64,000 nt of DNA from an uncultured Lachnospiraceae bacterium (GCA_946632055.1 CAMPAR010000001.1:43730-107729); one strand, 5' to 3'; counted from the stretch's first letter, positions 46,807 to 57,354 are shown. Notes: a model not told the origin generated them from the sequence alone. Made by a program: numbers and translations.

Positions 46807-46914
46807 TAATGGTTCAGCATAGGAGATCAGAAAAAGGCAACTCCTATGCACTGCACGGAGAAAAACTGATTAAAATCACACAGTCATCGATAAAGACTGA
46901 AAAGGAGGCACATC

Positions 46915-48060
46915 ATGTATCATTTTGAACCCTTAACCGCTTTTCTTGACAGTATCGAGGCCAATTTCGGAACGCCGGCCGTCGATATGCTGATTATGAA
47001 GGAGGGGAAGGAAATCTACCGGCATTCGGCGGGCCATCCGGACCCGGAGAAGCAGAAAACGGTCAGCGACAAAGACCTGTACTGGATCTATTCCGCCAGC
47101 AAGATTTCCACCTGCACCGCGGCGCTGACGCTGATGGAGAAGGGGAAGCTCGCGCTCGATGATCCGGTCAGCAAGTATCTTCCGAAGTACGCGAATCTCA
47201 CCGTGAAACAGGAGGACGGCAGCGTCGCCCCGGCAAAGAATGTCATGACGATCCGCCACCTGATGACGATGACCGGCGGCCTGGATTATGACCAGATGCG
47301 TGGCTCTGTGAAGGAAGTGGTCGATGAAAAGGGCGAAGAGGCCGGCACGGTGGACGTCGCAAACGCCTTTGCGGACGGCCCGCTCGTATTTGAGCCGGGA
47401 ACCCACTATCTGTACTCGCTCTGCCACGACGTTCTCGGCGCGGTGATTGAAGTCGCTTCCGGCATGCGCTTCGGTGAATATCTTAAGAAGGCGATCTACG
47501 AGCCGCTCGGCATGACGGATACGACCTTCCATCCGACCGAGGAGCAGCTTTCGCGGGTGTCCACGCTCTGGCGCGTGAATAATGAGACGCAGAAGCTTGA
47601 GAAGGCCGGAAACCGCCGGGAAGACCGTAAAATCCCCGAGGCCTATGAATCGGGCGGCGGCGGACTCGTAAGCTCGGTGAACGATTATATCAGGCTCGGC
47701 TCTGCGCTTGCGAATTACGGAAAGGCCTGGAACGGCTATCAGCTTCTGAAGCCGGAGACCGTCGAACTCTACCGTTCCTGCCAGCTCGGTCCCGTGCAGC
47801 AGGAGGATATGCTGAAGATTTTCGCGCAGAACAAGGGCTATACCTACGGCCTCGGCGTGCGGCGCTTTATCGATCCCGCGGATTCCACCTGTCCGCTCGG
47901 ACATTTCGGCTGGGACGGCGCAGCGGGCTTCTACCTCATGATCGATCCGACGAACAACTTAAGCTATGTCTTCGCGCAGGACGTGCTGAACTCCGGAATC
48001 ACCTTCCATCTGGTGCACCGCCAGCTACGTGACCTGGTGTATCTGTGCATGAGAGAGTAA
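46915..48060 (+). CDS. Serine hydrolase / beta-lactamase-family (class C-like) esterase
   Basis: YSASKISTCTAALTLMEKGKLALDDPVSKYLP (SxxK), HLMTMTGGL. Confidence 0.9.
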   Translation: MYHFEPLTAFLDSIEANFGTPAVDMLIMKEGKEIYRHSAGHPDPEKQKTVSDKDLYWIYSASKISTCTAALTLMEKGKLALDDPVSKYLPKYANLTVKQEDGSVAPAKNVMTIRHLMTMTGGLDYDQMRGSVKEVVDEKGEEAGTVDVANAFADGPLVFEPGTHYLYSLCHDVLGAVIEVASGMRFGEYLKKAIYEPLGMTDTTFHPTEEQLSRVSTLWRVNNETQKLEKAGNRREDRKIPEAYESGGGGLVSSVNDYIRLGSALANYGKAWNGYQLLKPETVELYRSCQLGPVQQEDMLKIFAQNKGYTYGLGVRRFIDPADSTCPLGHFGWDGAAGFYLMIDPTNNLSYVFAQDVLNSGITFHLVHRQLRDLVYLCMRE

Positions 48061-48145
48061 AGAAACCGGCGCCGTCCAGACTGTGCGGCGCTCCAAGTTA
48101 AATCATTTCATCCGGAATGGACTGATCTTTGGACATTTGGCACAA

Positions 48146-48174
48146 TTGACAGAAAGGGAGGAATCGGTTAGAAT
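48146..48174 (+). promoter_or_regulatory. Sigma-A promoter of the pyrC-carB-pyr cluster
   Basis: TTGACA-N17-TAGAAT. Confidence 0.8.
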
Positions 48175-48240
48175 ACAGGAGATGGATTTTTAATGCGGTA
48201 CGGGATACCGCGAAGACCCAAATAAGAAGGAGAATCCTGT

Positions 48241-49455
48241 ATGGCAGAACTGAAGAAGCTCCATATCATGACCAGTCCGGATACGATGAATTTTCATCCG
48301 GATCTTGAGAGCATTTCAGCCATTCTTCCGGACGATGATTTTGATTATTATATTTTTCCCGGCTTCACTGATGTGCATGTGCACATGAGGGAGCCGGGAT
48401 TTTCATATAAAGAGACCATCCGTACCGGAACCATGGCTGCGGCGCGCGGCGGATACACCTGCGTATGCGCGATGCCGAATCTGAATCCGGTCCCGGACAG
48501 CACGGAGCACCTCCGGGAAGAACAGGAAATCATTGACCGGGACGCTGTTGTTGAGGTGCTTCCCTACGCTTCGATCACGGTCGGCGAAAAGGGGCAGGAG
48601 CTCGTGGATTTCGAAGCGCTTTCGGAGCGCTGCATTGCCTTCTCGGACGACGGAAAGGGCGTGCAGTCGGAAGAAATGATGCGGGAAGCGATGAAGAAGG
48701 CGAAGGCCTGCAATAAAATGATTGTCGCGCACTGCGAAGTCGACTCGATGCTGCACGGCGGGTATATTCACGAGGGCGCCTACGCAAAAGCGCACGGCCA
48801 CAGGGGAATCTCCTCAGAGAGCGAATGGGCTGAAATCGAGCGGGACGTGCGCCTCTCCGGAGAAACCGGCTGCGCCTTCCACGTCTGCCATATTTCGACA
48901 AAGGAGAGCGTGGAAATTATCCGTAAGGGCAAGGCTGCCGGGCTCAACATCAGCTGCGAAACCGGCCCGCATTACCTCGTGATGGACGAAAATGACCTTC
49001 AGGAAGACGGCTGGTTCAAGATGAATCCGCCGCTTCGCGGGACGGAGGACCGGGAAGCGCTGATTAAGGGAATTCAGGACGGCACGATCGACTGCATCGC
49101 GACCGATCACGCGCCGCACAGCGCCGTGGAGAAAGCAAAGGGGCTCGAAAATAGCGCCTTCGGCATCGTCGGGCTCGAGACCGCCTTTCCGCTTCTTTAT
49201 ACCAGACTGGTCCGGACCGGCGTGATTTCGCTGGAAACTCTACTGAAGCTTCTGACGACGGGCCCGAGGAAGCGCTTCGGGCTTTCGGAAACGCAGGACT
49301 TTACGGTCTGGCGGCTCGATGAGAAATTCACGGTGGACCCCGACGAATTCCTGTCGATGGGCAAGGCCCAGCCTTTCACCGGCATGGAGCTTTACGGCAG
49401 ATGCATGCTGACCGTCCATGACGGGAAGATTGTATACCGAAGAGAAGAGAAATAA
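48241..49455 (+). CDS. pyrC: Dihydroorotase
   Basis: FPGFTDVHVHMREPGFSYKETIRTGTMAAARGGYTCVCAMPNLNPVPDS...CIATDHAPHS. Confidence 0.93.
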   Translation: MAELKKLHIMTSPDTMNFHPDLESISAILPDDDFDYYIFPGFTDVHVHMREPGFSYKETIRTGTMAAARGGYTCVCAMPNLNPVPDSTEHLREEQEIIDRDAVVEVLPYASITVGEKGQELVDFEALSERCIAFSDDGKGVQSEEMMREAMKKAKACNKMIVAHCEVDSMLHGGYIHEGAYAKAHGHRGISSESEWAEIERDVRLSGETGCAFHVCHISTKESVEIIRKGKAAGLNISCETGPHYLVMDENDLQEDGWFKMNPPLRGTEDREALIKGIQDGTIDCIATDHAPHSAVEKAKGLENSAFGIVGLETAFPLLYTRLVRTGVISLETLLKLLTTGPRKRFGLSETQDFTVWRLDEKFTVDPDEFLSMGKAQPFTGMELYGRCMLTVHDGKIVYRREEK

Positions 49456-49497
49456 CTGCTTTTTTACGATATTGTTACGATTCAGGAGGACATGAAC

Positions 49498-52400
49498 ATG
49501 GCAAAACGCACAGATATCAAAAGGGTACTGATTATCGGCTCCGGCCCGATCGTGATCGGCCAGGCGGCTGAATTCGACTATGCCGGAACCCAGGCCTGCC
49601 TTGCCTTGAAGGAAGAGGGCTACGAAGTCATTCTCTGCAATTCCAACCCCGCGACGATCATGACCGATACGCAGATCGCGGATAAGGTCTATATGGAGCC
49701 GCTGACACTGGAATATATTGCGAAAATCCTGCGCTACGAGCGTCCGGACGCGATCGTGCCGGGCATCGGCGGACAGACGGGACTCAACCTTGCGATGCAG
49801 CTTGAGAAAAAGGGCGTCCTCGCCGAGTGCGGCGTGGAGCTCTGCGGCACTCCCTACGACAGTATCGAGCGCGCGGAGGACCGCGAGCTTTTCAAGGAAA
49901 TGTGCGAATCGATCGGCGAGCCGGTCATCCCTTCTGAAATTACCTATGACCTGGAATCCGCGAAGGAGGCGGCAAAAAGGATCGGCTATCCGGTCGTGCT
50001 GCGTCCGGCCTTCACGCTCGGCGGAACGGGCGGCGGATTTGCCTATAACGAAGAGGAGCTCGTGCAGATCGGCACGAACGCCTTCCGGCTTTCGCCCGTG
50101 CATGAGGTTCTCGTCGAAAAGAGCGTCAAGGGCTACAAGGAAATTGAATTCGAAGTCATGCGCGACTCCGAGGACAACGCGATCACGATCTGCGGCATGG
50201 AGAACGTGGACCCCGTGGGCGTGCATACCGGTGACTCCATCGTCGTGGCGCCGATCCTTTCCCTGAACGACCACGACCTGAAGATGCTGAACGACTCCGC
50301 GATCAAGATCATCCGCGAGCTCAAGATCGCCGGCGGCTGCAATGTGCAGTTCGCGCTGAATCCCGAGAACTCCGAATACTTCCTGATCGAGGTCAACCCG
50401 CGCGTCAGCCGCAGTTCGGCGCTCGCGTCAAAGGCTTCCGGCTATCCGATCGCGCGCGTGACCGCGAAGATCGCGATGGGCATGCTGCTTTCCGAGATTC
50501 CGGTCGCGGGCGGCCTTGCCTCCACCGAGCCTTCCCTCGACTACATCGTGGCGAAATTCCCGCGCTTCCCCTTCGATAAGTTCACGGAGGCGCCGAACAC
50601 GCTCGGCACCCAGATGAAGGCAACCGGCGAAGTCATGGGCATCGGCGCAAACCTCGAGGAGTGCTTCCTGAAATCCGTGCGTTCGCTCGAGGTGGGCGTT
50701 AACCACCTGTATATCCCGAAATTCGACAACTATACCGTGGACGAGCTGAAGGACTACCTGAGGGAATTCCACGCGGATTCACTCTTTGCGGTCGCCGAGC
50801 TCCTGTATCACGGCGTATCGGTACAGGAAATCCACGAAATCACGATGATTACGGAGATTTTCCTGGAGGCCCTGAAACGGATCATCGACATGGAGGAGAC
50901 GCTGAAAAACCACGTTTTCGACCTTCCGACCCTGACCGCCGCGAAGAAGATGGGCTTCTCGGACGGCTATGTCGCGAGAATGTGGAAGTGCACAGAAATC
51001 GAGGTGTACCATTTCCGGAAGGAACATGCGCTGACGCCGATCTTCAAAATGGTCGACACGCTGCATACCGGAAAGTACATACCCTATCTGTACTCCAGCT
51101 ATACCGGCGAGAACGAGTCGCGCCTGACGGACAAGAAGAAGGTCATCGTGCTCGGCGCGGGCCCGATCCGTATCGGACAGGGCGTGGAATTTGACTATTC
51201 GACGGTTCACGCGGTGCAGACGATCCGCCGCGCAGGCTACGAAGCCATCATCATCAACAACAACCCGGAAACGGTTTCGACGGACTATACGACTTCGGAC
51301 AAGCTGTATTTTGAGCCGCTGACGCCGGAAGACGTAATGGCGATTATTGATTTCGAACAGCCGGAGGGCGTCATCGCTTCCCTCGGCGGCCAGACCGCCA
51401 TCAACCTTGCGCAGCCGCTCTTTGACCGCGGCGTCAAGATCATCGGCACGGACTGTGCGGCGATCGAGCGCGCGGAAAACCGCGACAGCTTTGAAAAAAT
51501 CCTGCTGGAGCTGGACATCCCGCAGCCGAAGGGCCAGGCGGTGACGAATCTGGAGGACGGCCTGAAGGTCGCGAACGAGATCGGCTATCCGGTACTCGTG
51601 CGTCCGAGCTTCGTGCTCGGCGGCCGCGCGATGCAGATCGTCTCGAAGGACGAACAGCTGGTCCGCTACTTAAAGAGCGCCGTGGAAATCGACACCGACA
51701 AGCCGGTGCTGATCGACAAGTACATCTTCGGCAAGGAGGTCGAGGTCGACGCGGTCTGCGACGGAAGAGACGTGTTCGTTCCCGGCATCATGGAGCTTGT
51801 TGAGCGCACGGGCGTGCATTCGGGCGACTCCATCAGCGTCTACCCGAGCTACTCGATTTCCGACAAGGTCAAGGGAAAGATCCTGACCTTCGCGAAGAAG
51901 CTCGGACTCGGAATCGGCATCATCGGCCTTTACAACATCCAGTTCATCGTGACGCCGGAAGAGGACGTCTATATCATCGAGGTGAACCCGCGTTCCTCCC
52001 GGACGGTTCCCTTCCTTTCGAAGGCGACCGGATATTCGCTCGCGGATATCGCGACCGAGGTCATCCTCGGAAAGACGCTGAAGGAGCAGGGCATCTTCGA
52101 CCTGTATCCGGAAGAGAAGAAGCGCTACTATGTGAAGGTGCCGGTATTCTCCTTCAACAAGCTGAAGGGCCTGGATTCCTACCTTTCGCCCGAGATGAAG
52201 TCGACCGGCGAAGCGATCGGCTACGATAAGACCCTGCACCGCGCAATGTACAAGGCGCTCGTTGCCTCCGGCATGAATCTGCAGAATTACGGAACCGTCC
52301 TCGTGACGCTTGCGGACGAGGACAAGGAGGAGGCGCTGCCGCTGATCCGCCGCTTCTACAACCTCGGCTTCAACATCGAGGCGACGATCGGCACCGCGAA

Positions 52401-52674
52401 CTTCCTCAAGGAGAACGGCATAAGGACGCGTGTCCGCGGAAAGATCAGCGAAGGCTCGGACCAGATTCTCGAATCCATCCGCGCCGGCTACGTGAGCTAT
52501 ATCATCAACACCCGTGCGATCCTTTCCGGCGTGCATTATGACGACGGCGTGGCGATCCGCCTGGCGGCGACCGAGAACAACGTGACGCTCTTTACCTCGC
52601 TCGACACGGTCCGGGTGCTCCTCGACGTCCTCGAAGAGACCACCCAGACGATCTCGACGATCGACGCGAAGTAA
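49498..52674 (+). CDS. carB: Carbamoyl-phosphate synthase large subunit
   Basis: RTDIKRVLIIGSGPIVIGQAAEFDYAGTQACLALKEEGYEVIL..., two ATP-grasp halves; SD AGGAGG fits ATG 49498 better than 49492. Confidence 0.97.
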   Translation: MAKRTDIKRVLIIGSGPIVIGQAAEFDYAGTQACLALKEEGYEVILCNSNPATIMTDTQIADKVYMEPLTLEYIAKILRYERPDAIVPGIGGQTGLNLAMQLEKKGVLAECGVELCGTPYDSIERAEDRELFKEMCESIGEPVIPSEITYDLESAKEAAKRIGYPVVLRPAFTLGGTGGGFAYNEEELVQIGTNAFRLSPVHEVLVEKSVKGYKEIEFEVMRDSEDNAITICGMENVDPVGVHTGDSIVVAPILSLNDHDLKMLNDSAIKIIRELKIAGGCNVQFALNPENSEYFLIEVNPRVSRSSALASKASGYPIARVTAKIAMGMLLSEIPVAGGLASTEPSLDYIVAKFPRFPFDKFTEAPNTLGTQMKATGEVMGIGANLEECFLKSVRSLEVGVNHLYIPKFDNYTVDELKDYLREFHADSLFAVAELLYHGVSVQEIHEITMITEIFLEALKRIIDMEETLKNHVFDLPTLTAAKKMGFSDGYVARMWKCTEIEVYHFRKEHALTPIFKMVDTLHTGKYIPYLYSSYTGENESRLTDKKKVIVLGAGPIRIGQGVEFDYSTVHAVQTIRRAGYEAIIINNNPETVSTDYTTSDKLYFEPLTPEDVMAIIDFEQPEGVIASLGGQTAINLAQPLFDRGVKIIGTDCAAIERAENRDSFEKILLELDIPQPKGQAVTNLEDGLKVANEIGYPVLVRPSFVLGGRAMQIVSKDEQLVRYLKSAVEIDTDKPVLIDKYIFGKEVEVDAVCDGRDVFVPGIMELVERTGVHSGDSISVYPSYSISDKVKGKILTFAKKLGLGIGIIGLYNIQFIVTPEEDVYIIEVNPRSSRTVPFLSKATGYSLADIATEVILGKTLKEQGIFDLYPEEKKRYYVKVPVFSFNKLKGLDSYLSPEMKSTGEAIGYDKTLHRAMYKALVASGMNLQNYGTVLVTLADEDKEEALPLIRRFYNLGFNIEATIGTANFLKENGIRTRVRGKISEGSDQILESIRAGYVSYIINTRAILSGVHYDDGVAIRLAATENNVTLFTSLDTVRVLLDVLEETTQTISTIDAK

Positions 52675-52696
52675 GCTTCAGGAAAGATAAAACCTT

Positions 52697-53437
52697 ATGA
52701 AGGAATCTCTGTTCAAGATTATCACCAATAAAGCCCTTACAGGTTCCGTGTATGAAATGAATCTGCAGGGCGACACCTCCGAAATCACGGGACCCGGACA
52801 GTTTGTCAATGTCCGGATCCCCGGTTTCTACTTAAGACGCCCGATTTCCGTAGCCTTCGTCCAGAACGACATCCTGACCCTGACCTATAAAACCGTCGGG
52901 AAGGGAACCATGGAAATGTCCGGCTTCCGGGAGGAAGAAGAGCTTGACCTCCTGACCGGCCTCGGAAACGGCTACGATCTTTCGCGCGCGGGAGAGCATC
53001 CCATTCTCCTCGGCGGAGGCGTCGGCGTGCCGCCGCTTCTGTATCTCGCGAAAAAGCTGCGGGAAAAGAAGCTTCCCATCGACGTGGTGCTCGGCTTCAA
53101 TACGGCCTCCGAAGTGTTCTACCGGAAGGAATTCGAGCTTCTCGGCTGCCGGACGGAAGTGACGACGGCGGACGGCTCTTATGGAACGAAGGGCTTTGTC
53201 ACGGACGCGGCGCTGTTCAGGGAGAATCACAGCTATTTCTACACCTGCGGACCGCTGCCGATGCTGAAGGCGGTATACGAAAAGAGCGCTTCGGACGGAG
53301 AGTTCAGCTTTGAGGAGCGCATGGGCTGCGGCTTCGGCGCCTGCATGGGCTGCTCCGTGAAGGTCAAGGGCGGTTGCAAACGGATCTGTAAGGACGGGCC
53401 GGTGCTCAGGAAGGAGGAAATCCTGTGGGAGAACTGA
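52697..53437 (+). CDS. pyrK: Dihydroorotate dehydrogenase electron transfer subunit
   Basis: GPGQFVNVRIPGFYLRRPISVA...GGGVGVPPLLYLAKKL...MGCGFGACMGCSVKVKGG...RICKDGPVL. Confidence 0.95.
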   Translation: MKESLFKIITNKALTGSVYEMNLQGDTSEITGPGQFVNVRIPGFYLRRPISVAFVQNDILTLTYKTVGKGTMEMSGFREEEELDLLTGLGNGYDLSRAGEHPILLGGGVGVPPLLYLAKKLREKKLPIDVVLGFNTASEVFYRKEFELLGCRTEVTTADGSYGTKGFVTDAALFRENHSYFYTCGPLPMLKAVYEKSASDGEFSFEERMGCGFGACMGCSVKVKGGCKRICKDGPVLRKEEILWEN

Positions 53438-54384
53438 ATTTTGCCGATAAGGCCCGGATGAACGGAGAAACCGTAGAACGCGACCGTCTTGCCGTCGAGC
53501 TCTGCGGCATCCCGCTCGAGAATCCGGTGATTCCGGCCTCCGGAACCTTCGGCTACGGCGCGGAATTTGCGGAGCTTTACGATATCAACATCCTCGGAAC
53601 CTTTTCCTTCAAGGGCACCACGCTGGAGCCCCGCTACGGAAACCCGGTCCCGAGAATTGCGGAATGCACGGCCGGCATGATCAACGCGGTCGGGCTTCAG
53701 AACCCGGGTATTTCTCATGTGATCGCGGAGGAGCTTCCGCGGATGAAAGCGTATTTTCACAAGCCGGTCATGGCGAATGTCAGCGGCTTTTCCCTTGAGG
53801 AATACGCCGAAACCTGCCGGCTCCTCGGAAAAGAAGAGCAGGTCGGCTGGCTGGAAGTCAATATCAGCTGTCCGAACGTGCACGGCGGCGGCATGAGCTT
53901 CGGGACCGATCCTTCGGCCGCGGCTGAAGTCGTGCGGACGGTGCGGAAGGTGACGGACAAGCCGGTGATCGTGAAGCTGACGCCGAACGTCACCGACATC
54001 GTATCGATCGCCAGGGCCTGCGAAGAGGCCGGCGCGGATGGAATCAGCCTGATCAATACGCTTCTTGGCATGCGGATCGATCTGAAGACCCGGAAACCGG
54101 TCATTAAAAATGTCATGGGCGGCTTTTCCGGCCCGGCGGTTTTTCCGGTGGCCCTTCGGATGGTCTATCAGGTTTCGCACGCCGTATCGATTCCGGTGGT
54201 CGGCATGGGCGGCGTCTCTTCGGCGGAGGACGTGCTGGAGATGATGATGGCCGGCGCTTCGGCGATCGAGGTGGGCTCCCAGAATCTTGTCGACCCCTTT
54301 GCCTGCAAAAAGATCATCGAAGCCCTTCCGGAGACGATGGACCGCTTCGGAATCCGGAGGCTTTCCGAGCTTTCGGCACTTTGA
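53425..54384 (+). CDS. pyrD: Dihydroorotate dehydrogenase catalytic subunit (GTG start)
   Basis: LAVELCGIPLENPVIPASGTFGYG...EVNISCPNVHGGG...PVVGMGGVSSAEDVLEMMMAGASAIEVG. Confidence 0.95.
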   Translation: MGELNFADKARMNGETVERDRLAVELCGIPLENPVIPASGTFGYGAEFAELYDINILGTFSFKGTTLEPRYGNPVPRIAECTAGMINAVGLQNPGISHVIAEELPRMKAYFHKPVMANVSGFSLEEYAETCRLLGKEEQVGWLEVNISCPNVHGGGMSFGTDPSAAAEVVRTVRKVTDKPVIVKLTPNVTDIVSIARACEEAGADGISLINTLLGMRIDLKTRKPVIKNVMGGFSGPAVFPVALRMVYQVSHAVSIPVVGMGGVSSAEDVLEMMMAGASAIEVGSQNLVDPFACKKIIEALPETMDRFGIRRLSELSAL

Positions 54385-54426
54385 TCAGAATCGTTTGGAT
54401 CAACAGAGAGAAGATCAGGAGAAACT

Positions 54427-55128
54427 ATGGGAAAAGACGTTATTATCGCTTGTGATTTTTCAAGTGCGGAAAAGGTGTACAGCTTCCTCGACCTTTTTAC
54501 CGAGGAGAAGCCCTTTGTGAAAATCGGCATGGAGCTGTTCTATGCGGAAGGACCCGCCATCGTGCGGGAAATCAAGAAACGCGGGCACAGGATCTTTCTC
54601 GACCTGAAGCTGCATGACATCCCGAACACCGTCAAAAAAGCCATGTCGGTGCTGCGCGATCTCGACGTGGACATCACGAATGTCCACGCGGGCGGAACCG
54701 TGCGGATGATGGAAGCCGCACTGGAGGGCCTGACGCGCCCGGACGGGACGAGACCGCTCCTCATCGCCGTGACGATGCTGACCTCCACCGATCAGGAAGC
54801 CATGGAAGAGGACCTTCTGATCCGCGGAACGGACATTTCGGACGTCGTCATGCACTACGCCGAGAACGCGAAAAAGGCCGGACTCGATGGAATCGTCTGT
54901 TCGCCCCTCGAGGCCGGAAAGGTGCATGAGAAACTCGGCACGGACTTCCTTACCGTGACGCCGGGCGTACGCTTCCCCGGCGGAGAGGTCGGAGACCAGA
55001 AGCGCGTCATGAGCCCGGAGGAAGCAGGGAAGATCGGCTCCGACTACATCGTCATGGGGCGGCCGATTACCGCCGCGCCGGACCCCGTCGCCGCCTACCG
55101 CCGCGCGATGCGCGAGTTCGTCGGGTGA
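54427..55128 (+). CDS. pyrF: Orotidine-5'-phosphate decarboxylase
   Basis: [18 protein letters not shown]...[14 protein letters not shown]...[23 protein letters not shown]. Confidence 0.94.
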   Translation: MGKDVIIACDFSSAEKVYSFLDLFTEEKPFVKIGMELFYAEGPAIVREIKKRGHRIFLDLKLHDIPNTVKKAMSVLRDLDVDITNVHAGGTVRMMEAALEGLTRPDGTRPLLIAVTMLTSTDQEAMEEDLLIRGTDISDVVMHYAENAKKAGLDGIVCSPLEAGKVHEKLGTDFLTVTPGVRFPGGEVGDQKRVMSPEEAGKIGSDYIVMGRPITAAPDPVAAYRRAMREFVG

Positions 55129-55167
55129 GTACGCAGGCTGCGAAGAACGAAAGAAAGATAACGATTC

Positions 55168-55246
55168 GAGCCGAGGGTCATCCTGCTTCCTCATGAGGCG
55201 GATACGAAGTCACGCCGAAGAGGAAGCAGGATCACGCAGGCGAGTT
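55168..55246 (+). repeat. Copy C of the three-copy structured element (between pyrF and pyrE)
   Basis: GAGCCGAGGG; ATCCTGCTTCCTC(55180-55192)/GAGGAAGCAGGAT(55220-55232) 13-bp perfect stem; GGCG-gat-AC-GAA-GT-ca-CGCC; CACGCAGGCGAGTT. Confidence 0.83.
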
Positions 55247-55272
55247 CAGAGATACAGAGAAAGGAAGAGAGT

Positions 55273-55917
55273 ATGAAAAGAGAAGAAGTCATCGCACGCG
55301 ACCTGCTGAAGATCAAAGCGGTGTTTTTCAGACCCGAGGAGCCCTTCACCTGGGCTTCCGGCATTAAAAGCCCGGTTTACTGCGACAACCGGCTCACCCT
55401 GTCGGATACCGCCGTACGCGCGGACGTGGAAAACGGGCTGGCGGAAATGATCCGGGAGAACTACCCGGAGGCGGAAGTCCTGATGGGCACCTCGACAGCC
55501 GGAATCGCTCACGCGGCGATCACCGGATACCTCATGGATCTTCCGATGGGCTACGTGCGCTCCGGCGCCAAGGACCACGGCCGTCAGAATCAGATTGAAG
55601 GAAAGCTGCTGCCCGGACAGAAGGTCGTCGTGGTGGAAGACCTGATCTCCACCGGCGGCTCGGTTCTTGAGGTCGTTGAGGTCTTGAGAAACGCCGGCGC
55701 CGAAGTGCTCGGAATCGCTTCCATCTTCACCTACGGGATGGAAAAGGGTCTGAAGCGGCTTTCGGATGCGAAGGTCAAAAACGTCTCCCTGACGAATTTC
55801 GACGTCATCGCGAAGGCAGCGGCAGAGGAAGGCTATATCCGGCCGGAGGACGTGGAGCGGCTGATCCGTTTCCGCAACAATCCCTCGGATGAAAGCTGGA
55901 TCGGAGGCGAAAAGTGA
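55273..55917 (+). CDS. pyrE: Orotate phosphoribosyltransferase
   Basis: [20 protein letters not shown]...[30 protein letters not shown]. Confidence 0.95.
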   Translation: MKREEVIARDLLKIKAVFFRPEEPFTWASGIKSPVYCDNRLTLSDTAVRADVENGLAEMIRENYPEAEVLMGTSTAGIAHAAITGYLMDLPMGYVRSGAKDHGRQNQIEGKLLPGQKVVVVEDLISTGGSVLEVVEVLRNAGAEVLGIASIFTYGMEKGLKRLSDAKVKNVSLTNFDVIAKAAAEEGYIRPEDVERLIRFRNNPSDESWIGGEK

Positions 55918-56861
55918 GATCGGTCATCGATATTCTGGACCTCTCGACGGAAGAGCTGTCGGAGCTGATCAAAACGGCGGAGGACATCATCGCGAATCCG
56001 GAGAAGTATCAGGAGGTCTGCCGGCATAAGAAGCTCGCGACCCTCTTCTTTGAGCCCTCGACCCGGACGCGCTTAAGCTTCGAAGCCGCCATGTACGAGC
56101 TCGGCGGAAACGTGCTTTCCGTATCGAGCGCCGGCTCGAGCTCGGCCGCCAAGGGAGAGAGCGTCGCCGATACGGCAAAGACCGTAAGCTGCTATGCGGA
56201 CATTATCGCAATGCGTCATCCGAAGGAAGGCGCGGCCTATGTGGCGGCACAGAACGCGGGCGTGCCGGTCATCAATGCCGGTGACGGCGGACATCTGCAT
56301 CCGACGCAGACGCTCGCGGACCTCCTGACGATCTGGCGTGAAAAGGGAAGATTTACAGGACTCACGATCGGCCTCTGCGGAGACCTCAAGTTCGGACGCA
56401 CGGTACACTCCCTGATCGCGGCCATGAGCCGCTACGAGGGAAACCGCTTCGTGCTGATTTCCCCGGAGGAGCTGAAGGTTCCGAGTTACGTCAAGAACAT
56501 TCTGAAGGAACAGAACATCCCCTACGAGCAGACGGAGGACCTGATGTCCGTGATCGGCGATCTGGATATTCTGTACATGACGCGCGTGCAGCGCGAGCGC
56601 TTCTTCAACGAGGAGGACTACCTTCGCCTGAAGGACAGCTATATCCTGACGCCGGAAAAGATGAACGAGGCGAAAGCCGATCTTGCCGTGATGCATCCGC
56701 TTCCCAGGGTCAACGAAATCAGCGTGGCCATCGATAAGGACCCGAGAGCCTGCTATTTCAAGCAGGTCCTGAACGGAAAATACATGCGGATGGCGCTGAT
56801 TCTCAAACTTCTTTATGAGGCGGGGACGCTGAAGGAACTGCCGGAAAGGAGCAGGGCATGA
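55914..56861 (+). CDS. pyrB: Aspartate carbamoyltransferase catalytic subunit (GTG start)
   Basis: [25 protein letters not shown]...[23 protein letters not shown]...[11 protein letters not shown]. Confidence 0.95.
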   Translation: MRSVIDILDLSTEELSELIKTAEDIIANPEKYQEVCRHKKLATLFFEPSTRTRLSFEAAMYELGGNVLSVSSAGSSSAAKGESVADTAKTVSCYADIIAMRHPKEGAAYVAAQNAGVPVINAGDGGHLHPTQTLADLLTIWREKGRFTGLTIGLCGDLKFGRTVHSLIAAMSRYEGNRFVLISPEELKVPSYVKNILKEQNIPYEQTEDLMSVIGDLDILYMTRVQRERFFNEEDYLRLKDSYILTPEKMNEAKADLAVMHPLPRVNEISVAIDKDPRACYFKQVLNGKYMRMALILKLLYEAGTLKELPERSRA

Positions 56862-57277
56862 ATGTCGATTCGATTCAGAACGGAATTGTCATCGATCACC
56901 TGAAGGCGGGCTACGGCATGCGCCTGTACGAGCTTCTCGGGCTGTCGGATCCGGAGCTCACCGTGGCTATTATGAAAAACGTCACGAGCCATAAGCTCGG
57001 GCGGAAGGACATCATCAAGATCGACGGAATCACCGACGTGGATCTGGATGTCATCGGCTTCGTGGACCCGGACGCCACGGTGAATATCATTCGGGACGGC
57101 AGACTGATCGAAAAGAAGAGCATCGAAGCGCCGGAGCGGCTGACGAATGTTCTCCGGTGCAAAAACCCGCGCTGCATCAGCACGACGGAGCAGGAGCTTC
57201 CGCAGATTTTCGTGCTGAGCGACCGGAAAACGAAAACCTACCGCTGCCTCTACTGCGAGACGAGAGCGGAAAAATAA
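56858..57277 (+). CDS. pyrI: Aspartate carbamoyltransferase regulatory subunit
   Basis: [24 protein letters not shown]...[12 protein letters not shown]...YRCLYCE zinc site. Confidence 0.95.
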   Translation: MNVDSIQNGIVIDHLKAGYGMRLYELLGLSDPELTVAIMKNVTSHKLGRKDIIKIDGITDVDLDVIGFVDPDATVNIIRDGRLIEKKSIEAPERLTNVLRCKNPRCISTTEQELPQIFVLSDRKTKTYRCLYCETRAEK

Positions 57278-57354
57278 TTCAGGGGCTTCTCAAAACAGGG
57301 ATTTTTTGGTATCATATAGACGGGCTTCATCGCCTGTAGAAAGGAAGCTGCAAA

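Noticed and set aside
45138-46820. 560-aa minus-strand ORF antisense to the ACT and aminotransferase genes
   Set aside because: No recognisable domain and fully overlaps two well-supported plus-strand genes.
48193-48225. 10-codon ORF MRYGIPRRPK as a pyrC leader peptide
   Set aside because: The same nucleotide block in the pyrR leader has no start codon in that frame, while pairing is preserved; RNA structure explains the conservation better.
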